Below are positions 28,527 through 37,624 of a DNA stretch of 64,000 nt, piece after piece. Under the pieces are notes generated by a model that searched no databases, had not been told where the DNA came from, and worked only from the letters and a program-made list of their open reading frames with translations. This DNA comes from Gammaproteobacteria bacterium. GTDB taxonomy: Bacteria; Pseudomonadota; Gammaproteobacteria; Steroidobacterales; PWYM01. A program made the translations under genes and the position numbers. Position 1 is the stretch's first letter. Every line of letters starts with the position of its first letter. The DNA lies in NCBI GenBank assembly GCA_007693855.1, contig RECU01000038.1, positions 1 to 64,000 of the forward strand. Reading direction: 5' to 3'.

Positions 28527-29288
28527 ATGGATCTCGGACTCAAGGGCAAGAAAGCCATCGTCACCGGCTCGACAAAAGGCATCGGCCGCAGGATCGTCGA
28601 CCTGCTGGCCGACGAAGGCGTCGACGTGGGCGTGTGTTCGCGCGACGAGGACGAGGTGGCCGAGACGGTTGCGGCGCTCAAGGCCAAGGGCGTCAATGCC
28701 GTGGGCGGCGCGGTCAACGTGCGCGATGGTGATGCCTACAAGGCCTGGCTCACCGCAACGGCCGAAGCCCTGGGCGGGGTCGACATCTTCGTGCCCAATG
28801 TCAGCGGCGGCGGCGGCATGGATTCCGAGAAGAACTGGTGGAAGTGCTTCGAGATCGACATCCTCGGCACCGTGCGCGGCGTGGAGACCTTGATGCCGCA
28901 GCTCGAGCAGTCCGAGGCCGCCGCGGTGGTGATCATCAGCTCCACCAACGCGGTCGAATTCTTTGCCGGTCCGATGGCCTACAACGCCATGAAAGCGGCG
29001 CTGCTGAACTACAGCAAGCAGCTTGCGCTGTTCGTCGCCAGGAAAGGCATCCGCGTCAATGCGGTCTCGCCAGGGCCCGTGTACTTCGAAGGCGGCGCCT
29101 GGGAGATGATCGAGGGCACGATGCCGGATTTCTACAAGGCCACCCTGAAGCAGATCCCCGCCGGGCGCATGGCCACGCCCGAGGAAATCGCCCGGGTAGT
29201 CGCCTTTGCGGCCAGCCCGGCGGGCAGCGTGCTGCAGGGCGCCAACATCGTGGCGGACCTCGGCTTCACCAACCGCGTGCAGTACTGA
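28527..29288 (+). CDS. Short-chain dehydrogenase
   Basis: 253 aa from the ATG at 28527 after AGGGGAG; the track start lies in the promoter. TGSTKGIG cofactor motif, SSTNAVEFF catalytic Ser region, and YNAMKAAL (YxxxK). C-terminal GRMATPEEIARVVAFAASPAGSVLQGANIVADLG is classical. Substrate unknown; a hydroxyl produced by the Rieske oxygenase or quinoprotein is a reasonable guess given the shared promoter. Followed 43 bp later by the Rieske gene. Confidence 0.9.
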   Translation: MDLGLKGKKAIVTGSTKGIGRRIVDLLADEGVDVGVCSRDEDEVAETVAALKAKGVNAVGGAVNVRDGDAYKAWLTATAEALGGVDIFVPNVSGGGGMDSEKNWWKCFEIDILGTVRGVETLMPQLEQSEAAAVVIISSTNAVEFFAGPMAYNAMKAALLNYSKQLALFVARKGIRVNAVSPGPVYFEGGAWEMIEGTMPDFYKATLKQIPAGRMATPEEIARVVAFAASPAGSVLQGANIVADLGFTNRVQY

Positions 29289-29331
29289 GCCGTCCGCGAC
29301 CGTCGAACGCCGTCAAGCGAGGCCGAACCCC

Positions 29332-30711
29332 ATGAACAAGCTGGACAAGGTCGAGGCCAGTTTCGTCCGTTCCTACGCGAAGCTGGATAAGGTTCGCGAG
29401 GTCAAGGTGCCCCGCGTCGACCCCGAGGACAGCCCGGAGACGCCAGCGGAGAAAGCTCCGGACCCGGAACTGGGCACCGAGGTCATCCCCGCGTCCCGTT
29501 ACACCAGCGCCGAATTCATGCGCCTGGAATGGGAACACATCTGGAGCAAGGTCTGGCTGCTCGGCTGCCGGGAAGACGACATCCCGGAGCCTGGCGACTA
29601 TGCCTGCACCGAGATCGGCCGCGAGTCGGTGCTGATCGTCCGCCAGCCCGACGGCGGCGTGCGCGCCTTCTACAACGTCTGCCAGCACCGCGGCAACCGC
29701 CTGCGCTCGCCCGGCTACGGCAGTGCCAACACCTTCAAGTGCTCGTATCATCACTGGGAATACCGGCTCGATGGCAGCATCGAGAACATTCCCGATGTCG
29801 ACACCTTCCCGCAGGGCGCGCCCTGCAAAGGCCTGACCGAGATCCCCTGCGACACCTGGGGGAGCTTCGTCTGGTTCAGCCTGAACCCGGCGGTCGAGCC
29901 GCTGCTGGCATTCCTCGACCCGATCCCGAAGCATCTCGAGGCCTACAATTTCTCGCGCATGGCCCTGACGCGTGACGTCACCATCGAGTGGCACTGCAAC
30001 TGGAAGGCCTCGGTGGATGCCTTCAACGAGAGTTACCATGTGCAGGGCATCCACCCGCAACTGCTCTGGTACCTCGACGACTACAACATCCAGATCGACT
30101 GCTACGCGCGTCACAACCGCTATCTCATCCCCTTCGCCACCATCAGCCCGCGGGTCAAGCTGCCACCGGACATTCCGCCCGCCATCAAGCACATCATGCT
30201 CGAGGCCGGCATGGATCCAGCCGACTACGATGGCAAGATCAAGGACCTGCGCGTGAACATCCAGAAATTCAAGCGCAAGCATGGCGCCGAACAGGGCAAG
30301 GACTATTCGCGGCTGAACGATGACCAGCTGACCGACGACTACCACTACATGATCTTTCCGAACGTCACACTGAACATCCACGCCGACGACCTGATGCTGT
30401 TTCGGCAGCGACCGCATCCCACCGATCCCGACAAGATGCTCTTCGACGTGCAGACCTACGAGCTGATTCCGGAGGGCGGTGAGTGGCCGGAGCGCCCGGA
30501 GCACGCCACCTATCCGCACGGCGACAAGTCCATCGGCCTGGTGCTTGACCAGGATGCCCACAACCTGCCCGGCGTGCAGCAGGGCATGCACTCGGCAGGG
30601 TTTCGTGGCCTGTGGCTGGGCAAGCAGGAACTGCGCATCCGGCATTTCCACAAGGTCATCGACGACTATATTTTCGGGCCGGGAGGCAAACCCGCCGACT
30701 CGGAGTTCTGA
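29332..30711 (+). CDS. Rieske non-heme iron oxygenase, alpha subunit
   Basis: 459 aa from the ATG at 29332. N-terminal Rieske domain: C117-x-H119 (CQHRG) and C137-x2-H140 (CSYHH). C-terminal SRPBCC catalytic domain with ESYHVQGIHP giving the iron ligands H236 and H241; an Asp in the DQDAHN region may complete the facial triad. No beta subunit is nearby, so it is probably a homomeric monooxygenase or dioxygenase fed by the ferredoxin at 28023. Substrate unknown. Confidence 0.93.
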   Translation: MNKLDKVEASFVRSYAKLDKVREVKVPRVDPEDSPETPAEKAPDPELGTEVIPASRYTSAEFMRLEWEHIWSKVWLLGCREDDIPEPGDYACTEIGRESVLIVRQPDGGVRAFYNVCQHRGNRLRSPGYGSANTFKCSYHHWEYRLDGSIENIPDVDTFPQGAPCKGLTEIPCDTWGSFVWFSLNPAVEPLLAFLDPIPKHLEAYNFSRMALTRDVTIEWHCNWKASVDAFNESYHVQGIHPQLLWYLDDYNIQIDCYARHNRYLIPFATISPRVKLPPDIPPAIKHIMLEAGMDPADYDGKIKDLRVNIQKFKRKHGAEQGKDYSRLNDDQLTDDYHYMIFPNVTLNIHADDLMLFRQRPHPTDPDKMLFDVQTYELIPEGGEWPERPEHATYPHGDKSIGLVLDQDAHNLPGVQQGMHSAGFRGLWLGKQELRIRHFHKVIDDYIFGPGGKPADSEF

Positions 30712-30716
30712 TGACA

Positions 30717-30742
30717 GTCGGGCGGCCTGCCGGCCGCCCGAC
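30717..30742 (+). terminator. Perfect 11-bp hairpin between Rieske and quinoprotein genes
   Basis: GTCGGGCGGCC-TGCC-GGCCGCCCGAC followed by GCTTTCTC. A terminator with a weak T-tract, or an mRNA-stabilising hairpin that lowers expression of the downstream gene. Confidence 0.5.
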
Positions 30743-30763
30743 GCTTTCTCTGGGGGAGAACGC

Positions 30764-32728
30764 ATGGAACGCACCAGCCTGAGCAGCATCGCAGCGGTAA
30801 CGCTGACCTCGACATTGGCACTCGGGGGCTGCGGCAGCCCGGCAGACACCTCATCGGCCCCCGGGACGGCAGCGAGCACAGAGGCTCTGGCCGCGGCGCC
30901 GGTGACCGACATCGACGGCGCCGGGATCTACCAGCAGTTCTGTGCCAGCTGCCATGAGGGCGGGGTCGCGCGCTCTCCGCATCGCGAGTTTCTCAACCTG
31001 ATGGCGGGCGATGTCATCCTCGCCTCGTTGACTGACGGGGTCATGCGCCAGCAGGCGGCGATGCTCTCCGAAGCGCAGAAGATCGCGGTCACCGATTACC
31101 TGGCGCTGGAAATCCCGCTGGGCGCGGAGTCGCGCTATCCGCCGCCGCCGCGCTGTGACACGGACCGCATGGCTTTCGATTTCTCCCAACCGCCGATGCA
31201 GCGTGGCTGGGGCGGCGTCGATCCCTTCAACTCCCGCTTCTCGCCTGCCGACCATGCCGGCCTGACCGCCGAGGAGGCCTCACGCCTGGAGCTGAGCTGG
31301 GCGTTCGCCCTGCCGAACGCCAACCGGGCGCGCTCCCAGCCTTCGGTGGCCGGCGGTGCGGTGTACCTCGGCAGCCAGGACGGTACGGTCTACGCACTGG
31401 AAGAGCAGACCGGCTGCCTGCGCTGGAGCTTCCGCGCCAGCGCAGAGGTGCGTACTGCGGTGAGCATCACCCCCTGGGAGGCTGGCGATGAGTCCGCGCG
31501 CCCGATCGGGTTCTTCGGCGACTTCCAGGCCCGGGTGTATGCCGTGGATCTCCAGAGCGGCGAGCTGCTGTGGGTCACCCGGCTGGATGACCACGCGAAT
31601 GCCACCTCGACCGGCTCACCGGTCTATCACGAGGGCCGGGTCTACGCGCCGGTCTCCTCACTCGAAGTGACCGCCGCCGCCGACCCCGACTATGCCTGCT
31701 GCACCTTCCGCGGCTCGGTGGTGGCGCTGGACGCCGCCACCGGAGACACGCTCTGGAAGGGCTATACCATTCCCGAGCCACCCGCGGAATTCGGCGTGAC
31801 CACGGTGGGCACCACCATCTACGGGCCGAGCGGCGCGCCGGTCTGGAACGCCCCGACCCTCGACCCCGAGCGCGGGCAACTCTACATCGGGACCGGCCAG
31901 AACTACTCCTCGCCCGCCGATGGCCACAGCAATGCCATCATCGCCTTCGACCTGGAGACCGGTGAGCAGCGCTGGGTCTTCCAGGCGCTGGCCGGCGATG
32001 CCTGGAACATGGGCTGCTACGACTACTACGGCGGCGACCCGGGCCCGAACTGCCCGGAGGAGAATGGCCCGGATCTCGACTTCGGCGCCGGAACGCTGCT
32101 CTCGGCCGACGGCAGCACCGTGCTCGCCGGCCAGAAGTCAGGAGATGTGTGGGCGCTGGACCCCGATACCGGTCGCGTGAAGTGGTTCCACAAGCTCGGC
32201 CGCGGCGGCATCCAGGGCGGCATTCATTTCGGCATGGCCAACGATGGCGATGTGCTGTATGTGCCGATCTCGGACATGGACGACGGGCTGACCTACGAAC
32301 ACCCCGATCGCCCCGGACTGTTCGCGGTGGATGTGGCCAGTGGCGAGGTGCGCTGGCACTACGCCTACGAGGATCGCTGCGACGGCAAGGCCTATTGTGA
32401 CCCGGGCATCTCCGCGGCCATCTATGCCTTCCCCGGCGCCGTGGCCGCGGGGGCGATGGACGGCACCCTGCGCATCCATGCGCGCGACACCGGCGAGGTG
32501 CTCTGGCAGTTCGATGCCCTGCGGGAATTCACCACCGTGTCGGGCGCGACGGCCAGCGGCGGTTCGTTCGGCGGGCCGGGGCCGGTGATCGTCAATGGCG
32601 CGCTGTACGTCAACTCCGGCTACGGGATCTACTACCACCTGCCGGGTAACGTGTTCCTCAGGTTCGCGCCGGCAGACGCTGACCGTCCGGAGGAGGTCAC
32701 CGCAGCCGCGCAGGCCGCCGGCCGCTGA
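30764..32728 (+). CDS. Cytochrome c-PQQ dehydrogenase (polyvinyl-alcohol-dehydrogenase-like)
   Basis: 654 aa from the ATG at 30764 after TGGGGGAGAACGC. A lipobox (LALGGC, C23) suggests a membrane-anchored periplasmic protein. An N-terminal cytochrome c with CASCH (C60, C63, H64) precedes an eight-bladed PQQ propeller (SVAGGAVYLGSQDGTVYALE and similar repeats). This cytochrome-first order is that of bacterial polyvinyl alcohol dehydrogenases; alcohols would be oxidised and electrons passed to the respiratory chain. Many paired Cys in the propeller suggest disulphides. The real substrate is probably a secondary alcohol. Confidence 0.88.
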   Translation: MERTSLSSIAAVTLTSTLALGGCGSPADTSSAPGTAASTEALAAAPVTDIDGAGIYQQFCASCHEGGVARSPHREFLNLMAGDVILASLTDGVMRQQAAMLSEAQKIAVTDYLALEIPLGAESRYPPPPRCDTDRMAFDFSQPPMQRGWGGVDPFNSRFSPADHAGLTAEEASRLELSWAFALPNANRARSQPSVAGGAVYLGSQDGTVYALEEQTGCLRWSFRASAEVRTAVSITPWEAGDESARPIGFFGDFQARVYAVDLQSGELLWVTRLDDHANATSTGSPVYHEGRVYAPVSSLEVTAAADPDYACCTFRGSVVALDAATGDTLWKGYTIPEPPAEFGVTTVGTTIYGPSGAPVWNAPTLDPERGQLYIGTGQNYSSPADGHSNAIIAFDLETGEQRWVFQALAGDAWNMGCYDYYGGDPGPNCPEENGPDLDFGAGTLLSADGSTVLAGQKSGDVWALDPDTGRVKWFHKLGRGGIQGGIHFGMANDGDVLYVPISDMDDGLTYEHPDRPGLFAVDVASGEVRWHYAYEDRCDGKAYCDPGISAAIYAFPGAVAAGAMDGTLRIHARDTGEVLWQFDALREFTTVSGATASGGSFGGPGPVIVNGALYVNSGYGIYYHLPGNVFLRFAPADADRPEEVTAAAQAAGR

Positions 32729-32752
32729 CGTCATGCGCACACCGGGCTGGCA

Positions 32753-33658
32753 TCAGGTCGCCTCGAGGGCATCGAAACGCCGGGCGAGATGGTCGACCAG
32801 CGCGCGCACCGACGGCAGCAGCCCCCGGCGCGAGGGGAACACGGCGTGGATGATTTCCGGGCGGGGGGCCCAACCCGGCAGCACTCTGACCAGCTGACCA
32901 CGCTCGAAAGGCTCGCCGAGGATCATCGTCGGCAACTGCACGATGCCCACGCCGGCCTCTGCCGCCGCACGCAGCGCGAGCATGCCGCGGGTAATCAGCC
33001 GCGGCTGGTGCTCGATGCGTGCCACGGCGCCGTCGGGTCCGACCAGGGTCCATGTCGCCCGCTGCTGCGGCGTGCCGAGCTCGAGACTGGGATAGCGCGT
33101 GAGGTCTGCCGGCACCCGCGGCGTACCTAGTGCCGCCAGCAGCCCGGGGCTGGCCACCAGACACTGCGCGCGGTCGCCGAGCACGCGCAGCACCAGGTCG
33201 CTGTCCTCCAGCGGCGGGGGGCGGACCCGGAGGGCGAGATCGACCCCCTCGCCCACCACGTCGACGCGCCGATTGGTGGCCTCCAGATGCAGCTCCACCT
33301 GTGGATGCAGGGCCAGAAAGTCCGCCAGCATGTCACCGACGGTGGCCTCGAGCAGCGTGACCGGACAGGTCAGCCGCACCACCCCGGAAGGCTCGGCACG
33401 GCTGCGGTCGATGGCCTCCTGCGCGGCCTCCGCCTGCACCAGCATCGCCTTGCAGTGGGTGTAGTAGGCGTAGCCGAGCTCCGTGACCGCAAGGCGCCGC
33501 GTCGTGCGCTGCAGCAGCCTGACGCCCAGGCGTGCCTCGAGCGCCGCGACCCGCCGCGAGAGCCGGGACTTCGGCACGCCAAGCGCCCGGCCGGCCGCGG
33601 CGAACCCGCCATGGTCGACCACCTGCACGAAGAAATAGAGGTCATTCAGATCCTGCAT
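32753..33658 (-). CDS. LysR-family regulator divergent from pirin
   Basis: 301 aa. N-terminal winged helix (DLNDLYFFVQVVDHGGFAAAGRALGVPKSRLSRRVAALE) and a LysR substrate-binding domain (RLTCPVTLLEATVGDMLADF). It belongs to the AaeR/CrgA-like group often found beside pirin genes. A 22-bp imperfect palindrome starts 6 bp upstream of its ATG, consistent with autoregulation and control of the divergent pirin. Confidence 0.93.
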   Translation of the reverse strand: MQDLNDLYFFVQVVDHGGFAAAGRALGVPKSRLSRRVAALEARLGVRLLQRTTRRLAVTELGYAYYTHCKAMLVQAEAAQEAIDRSRAEPSGVVRLTCPVTLLEATVGDMLADFLALHPQVELHLEATNRRVDVVGEGVDLALRVRPPPLEDSDLVLRVLGDRAQCLVASPGLLAALGTPRVPADLTRYPSLELGTPQQRATWTLVGPDGAVARIEHQPRLITRGMLALRAAAEAGVGIVQLPTMILGEPFERGQLVRVLPGWAPRPEIIHAVFPSRRGLLPSVRALVDHLARRFDALEAT

Positions 33659-33664
33659 GGGCTT

Positions 33665-33686
33665 ATCGTCTCAAATTTGGAACGAT
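33665..33686. promoter_or_regulatory. LysR-type operator palindrome
   Basis: ATCGTCTCAAA / TTTGGAACGAT: 9 of 11 positions pair, with an AAATTT centre. It contains a T-N11-A motif and sits between the divergent lysR and pirin genes, next to the lysR start. Confidence 0.5.
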
Positions 33687-33786
33687 GAGTCCGATTTAAG
33701 CCGACTACCCGCGAAATACCAACAATGGAATACTGAATCGAACGTCAACCTACCCATGGCCTCACGGCTCACCTGAGGGTCCCCAC

Positions 33787-34653
33787 ATGAAGAAAATACT
33801 CGGTGTCTACAGCGCCCCGCCGGGCCACTGGGTCGGCGACGGCTTCCCGGTACGCTCGCTGTTTTCCTACCATAGCCATGGGGCGCATGTGAGCCCCTTC
33901 CTGCTGCTCGACTACGCCGGGCCGGCGGAATTCGCGCCAGCGGCCCGCCCGCGCGGCGTGGGTGAACACCCGCACCGCGGGTTCGAGACCGTGACCATCG
34001 TCTATCAGGGCGAGGTGGAACACCTCGACACCACCGGTGCAGGGGGACTGATTGGACCCGGCGACGTACAGTGGATGACCGCTGCCGCGGGCATCCAGCA
34101 CCACGAGTTCCATTCCCAGGCCTTCACGCGCCAGGGCGGTACGCTGGAGATGGTCCAACTCTGGGTCAATCTGCCGGCACGCGACAAGATGTCCGAGCCA
34201 GGCTACCAGACGCTGCTGGCAGCCGACATTCCCGTGGTCGCCCTGCCGGCAGATGCCGGCAAGCTACGGGTGATTGCCGGGGAATACGCGGGCCTTCAGG
34301 GCCCGGCGACCACGCGCACGCCCATGGCCGTATGGGATCTGCGGCTCACCCAGGGGCACAGCCTCGAGCTGCCCCTCCCAGAGGGCTGGAACGCGCTGCT
34401 GGTGGTCCTCAAGGGCGCCCTGCGCCTCAACGGCCAGCACGCCCTGCGCGAGGCACAGTTCGCACTGCTCGACCCCGCCGGACAGGCTGCACACCTCGTG
34501 GCGGACACCGATGCCACCGTGCTGGTGCTCGCCGGCGAGCCGATCGACGAGCCGATCGTCGGTCACGGCCCGTTTGTCATGAACACGCGCGACGAGATCC
34601 GTCAGGCGATCGCCGACTTCAACAGCGGACGGTTCGGCCAGCTGCCCGGCTGA
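33787..34653 (+). CDS. Pirin family protein
   Basis: 288 aa bicupin. The metal-binding residues of the N-terminal cupin are visible: GEHPHRGFETVTIV, EHLD, and GIQHHEFHS. These coordinate Fe in pirins, some of which have quercetinase activity; others are redox-dependent cofactors. The C-terminal cupin lacks a full His set. Its control by the divergent LysR gene is suggested by the palindrome between them. Confidence 0.93.
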   Translation: MKKILGVYSAPPGHWVGDGFPVRSLFSYHSHGAHVSPFLLLDYAGPAEFAPAARPRGVGEHPHRGFETVTIVYQGEVEHLDTTGAGGLIGPGDVQWMTAAAGIQHHEFHSQAFTRQGGTLEMVQLWVNLPARDKMSEPGYQTLLAADIPVVALPADAGKLRVIAGEYAGLQGPATTRTPMAVWDLRLTQGHSLELPLPEGWNALLVVLKGALRLNGQHALREAQFALLDPAGQAAHLVADTDATVLVLAGEPIDEPIVGHGPFVMNTRDEIRQAIADFNSGRFGQLPG

Positions 34654-34698
34654 ACACCACGCCGCTGATCGGACGGCCATGCCCGATCGAAAGCGTCG

Positions 34699-35835
34699 CT
34701 ACTCGGGTCGCAACCGCAGCAACGGCGCTGCCGGGCCGTCGGCCAGCACGTATATCAGTCCGTCCTCCGGGCCGATGGCGACGTCCCGGATCCGCAGATT
34801 CTCGCCGTCCAGCAGCCGCGCGACTTCGCGAAGACCACCGTCGCTCTCCGCGAACAGGCCGAGATAGCGATGATAGAGATTGCCGATCAGCAGGTGGCCA
34901 CGCCAGTCCGCAAAGGCCTCGCCGGTATAGAACACCATGCCCGAGGGCGGGAAATGCGCCGTGCGTCCCGCAGGCCAGTGGTGCACCGGCGCGATGAAAC
35001 CGTCACCCGGCGTATGCGGCGGCGAGAAGCGGCTGCCGTCGCGGTAATTGACGCCGAAGCTGGCCAGCGGCCAGCCGAAGTTCCCGCCGCGCTCGACCCT
35101 GTTGACTTCATCGCCACCGGCTTCGCCGTGCTCGGCGAGCCAGATCGCGCCCGTCTCGGGATGCACGGTCATCGCCTGGATGTTGCGATGACCGTAGGAC
35201 CAGATGGCCCCCGCCGCGCCGTCACGGTCGACGAAAGGGTTGTCCGCCGGAATGTCGCCCTCGAGGGTGATGCGGATCACCGAGCCATTCTCGCTGCTCA
35301 GGTCCTGCGAGATGTGATTCGCCGAGAAATCCTTGCTGTTGCGGTCGCCGAAGCCGGCGAATAGAAAACCGTCATGGAACACGATGCGCGCGCCGAAATG
35401 TCCCCCGCCGGCCATCCCCGGACTCACAGCATGCAGCACCTCGAGATCGGTCAGTGCGCCTGCGGCGCGATCGAGCCGCGCGCGACCGACATGCGTCGTG
35501 GTCCCGCCTTCGGCCCGATCCACCCAGGCCAGATAGACAAAGCCGTGCTCGGCGAAGTCCGGGCCCACAGCGACATCCAGCAGGCCACCCTGACCGCTAC
35601 TGACCACCCGCGGTGCGCCCCCGATCTCGGTGATACCGTTCTCCGCATCCCACAGCACCAGCGTGCCGCCGCGCAGGGTAATGATCAGGTCTCCCCGATC
35701 AGGCAGAAACGCCATCCCCCAGGGCCGATCCAGCCCTTCGGCAAGCCGCTCCACCGCGTACCCGTGGACGGACTGTGCAGGGGCAGCAAGCAACAACGCC
35801 GCGGCCAACGGCAAGAGGGCCCGGAAATATCGCAT
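34699..35835 (-). CDS. PQQ-dependent sugar dehydrogenase (GSDH/YliI type)
   Basis: 378 aa from the ATG at 35835, which has AAGGAG 8 bp upstream; the track start is 7 codons early. Signal peptide (LLPLAAALLLAAPAQS), then a six-bladed propeller with GLDRPWGMAFLPDR, YGHRNIQAMTVHP, EHGEAGGDEVNRV and GGNFGWPLAS, all typical of soluble aldose sugar dehydrogenases. It oxidises sugars in the periplasm with PQQ as cofactor. No PQQ synthesis genes are in the window. Second quinoprotein after 30764-32728. Confidence 0.9.
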   Translation of the reverse strand: MRYFRALLPLAAALLLAAPAQSVHGYAVERLAEGLDRPWGMAFLPDRGDLIITLRGGTLVLWDAENGITEIGGAPRVVSSGQGGLLDVAVGPDFAEHGFVYLAWVDRAEGGTTTHVGRARLDRAAGALTDLEVLHAVSPGMAGGGHFGARIVFHDGFLFAGFGDRNSKDFSANHISQDLSSENGSVIRITLEGDIPADNPFVDRDGAAGAIWSYGHRNIQAMTVHPETGAIWLAEHGEAGGDEVNRVERGGNFGWPLASFGVNYRDGSRFSPPHTPGDGFIAPVHHWPAGRTAHFPPSGMVFYTGEAFADWRGHLLIGNLYHRYLGLFAESDGGLREVARLLDGENLRIRDVAIGPEDGLIYVLADGPAAPLLRLRPE

Positions 35836-35891
35836 GGGGAGACTCCTTCGGATCAACGCTGCATTTTCGATGGATCAAGCCTACCCGAACA

Positions 35892-36731
35892 TCAGCGACG
35901 AGACATGTCTCCCGCGGACGACGGCGCGGACGCCACCGAGCGCCGGCGCAGCAGCCACCAACTCACCAGCGCCGCCAGCAGCACGAACGCGATCAGCAGC
36001 GTCGCCAGGGCATTGACCTTCGGGCTCACGCCCAGGCGCACACTGGAGAACACCACCATCGGCAGGGTCGTGGCACCCGGGCCGGAGGTGAAGCTCGCGA
36101 TCACCAGATCATCCAGTGACAGCGTGAAGGCGAGCAGCCAGCCGGCAACCAGCGCGGGCGCGATCACCGGCAGCACCACCTGGGTAAAGGCTTTGAAGGG
36201 GGTTGCCCCCAGATCCAGCGCTGCCTCGTAGAGTGCGCGATCGAACTGGGCCAGCCGTGCAGCGACCACCACCGTGACAAACGCCGTGGCAAAGGTGACA
36301 TGCGCGATCCACACCGTCAGCATGCCACGCTCCGCGGGCCAGCCCACCAGCTGCCCCATGGCGACGAACAGAAGCAGCAGCGACAACCCCGTGATCACCT
36401 CGGGAATCAGCAGCGGCGCGGTGACCAGCATGCCCAGTACGCTGCGACCCCGAAACGCGCCCAGCCGGGTAAGCGCGATCGCAGCGAGCGTACCGAGCAC
36501 CACCGCCGCGCTGGCGGCCATGACGGCCACCCGCAGGCTCACCCACAGCGCCGACATCATCTGCTGATCGCGAAACAATTCGCCGTACCAGCGCGTCGAA
36601 AAACCTGCCCAGACCGTGACCAGCCGGGAGTCGTTGAACGAGTAGATCACCAGCAGCAGCATCGGGGCGTACAGGAACACGAGCACGGCGACCATCGCCG
36701 CACGCAGCGCCGGCGAGGGCCCGCGGATCAT
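35892..36731 (-). CDS. potI: Polyamine ABC transporter permease PotI-like
   Basis: 279 aa from the ATG at 36731; the track ORF is a false in-frame fusion through potH. Six hydrophobic segments, and the EAA loop EAALDLGATPFKAFTQVVLP that docks the ATPase. Last gene of a potF-G-H-I order on the minus strand, its ATG overlapping the potH stop. Part of the inner-membrane channel for putrescine or spermidine uptake. Confidence 0.92.
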   Translation of the reverse strand: MIRGPSPALRAAMVAVLVFLYAPMLLLVIYSFNDSRLVTVWAGFSTRWYGELFRDQQMMSALWVSLRVAVMAASAAVVLGTLAAIALTRLGAFRGRSVLGMLVTAPLLIPEVITGLSLLLLFVAMGQLVGWPAERGMLTVWIAHVTFATAFVTVVVAARLAQFDRALYEAALDLGATPFKAFTQVVLPVIAPALVAGWLLAFTLSLDDLVIASFTSGPGATTLPMVVFSSVRLGVSPKVNALATLLIAFVLLAALVSWWLLRRRSVASAPSSAGDMSRR

Positions 36732-37624
36732 CGTCCCATCCCCATGCTGCGGGCCTGCTGGTGGTGGAACAGCCACAGCGGCGCCAGCAGCAGCGCCAGC
36801 AGCACCACCGCCACCGCCGAGGCCAGCGGCCAGGCGCGGTTGTTGAAAAACTCCTGCCAGAGCACCTTGCCGATCATCAGCGTATCGGCGCCGCCGAGGA
36901 GCTCGGGGATCACGAACTCGCCGAGCGCGGGAACGAACACCAGCATGCAGCCGGCAAGGATGCCACCCGCAGCCAGCGGCAACACGATACGCAGGAACAC
37001 CGTCGCCGGCCCCGCGCCAAGATCGGCTGCCGCCTCGAGCAGCGCGGGCTCGATGCGCACCAGCGTCGCGTACAGCGGCAGCACCATGAACGGCAGATAG
37101 GCATACACGATGCCCACGTACACCGCGAAGTCGGTGCGCAGCATCACCAGCGGCCGGTCGATGAGGCCCAGCCCGAGCATCAGGGTATTGATCACGCCGG
37201 TGTTGCCGAGAATCCCCATCCAGGCATACACGCGGATGAGAAACGACGTCCAGGACGGCACGATCACCAGCAGCAGCAGCACGGCCTGCCACTGCGGCGA
37301 GGCCCGCGCGATGCCCAGCGCCAGCGGAAAGCCCAGCAGCAGACAGACGACCGTGGAAATCGCCGCGATCTTCAGCGAACTGAGGTAGGCGGCCACATAC
37401 AGGTTGTCGGTCAACAGGAAACGGAAATTGGCCAGGGTGGCGTTGAGCCAGCGGTCCTCCATGCCAAACCAGGGCTGGAACGGCGGGATGGCCACCGCAG
37501 CCTCCGACAGACTGATCTTCAGCACGATGCCGAATGGCAGCAGGAAAAACAGGGTCAGCCAGACCGCCGGAATGCCGATCACCAGCCAACGGCCCCACGG
37601 CCAGCGGGCACGCGGCCCCGTCAT
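36728..37624 (-). CDS. potH: Polyamine ABC transporter permease PotH-like
   Basis: 298 aa from the ATG at 37624, which overlaps the potG stop. Six membrane segments and an EAA loop (LLEAAADLGAGPATVFLRIVLP). Pairs with PotI to form the membrane channel. The permease families PotB and PotH are alike; the presence of a PotF-like binding protein favours the putrescine set. Confidence 0.92.
   Translation of the reverse strand: MTGPRARWPWGRWLVIGIPAVWLTLFFLLPFGIVLKISLSEAAVAIPPFQPWFGMEDRWLNATLANFRFLLTDNLYVAAYLSSLKIAAISTVVCLLLGFPLALGIARASPQWQAVLLLLVIVPSWTSFLIRVYAWMGILGNTGVINTLMLGLGLIDRPLVMLRTDFAVYVGIVYAYLPFMVLPLYATLVRIEPALLEAAADLGAGPATVFLRIVLPLAAGGILAGCMLVFVPALGEFVIPELLGGADTLMIGKVLWQEFFNNRAWPLASAVAVVLLALLLAPLWLFHHQQARSMGMGR

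Noticed and set aside
29266-30912. 548-aa minus-strand ORF across the Rieske gene
   Set aside because: Shadow; the Rieske ligands on the plus strand are intact.
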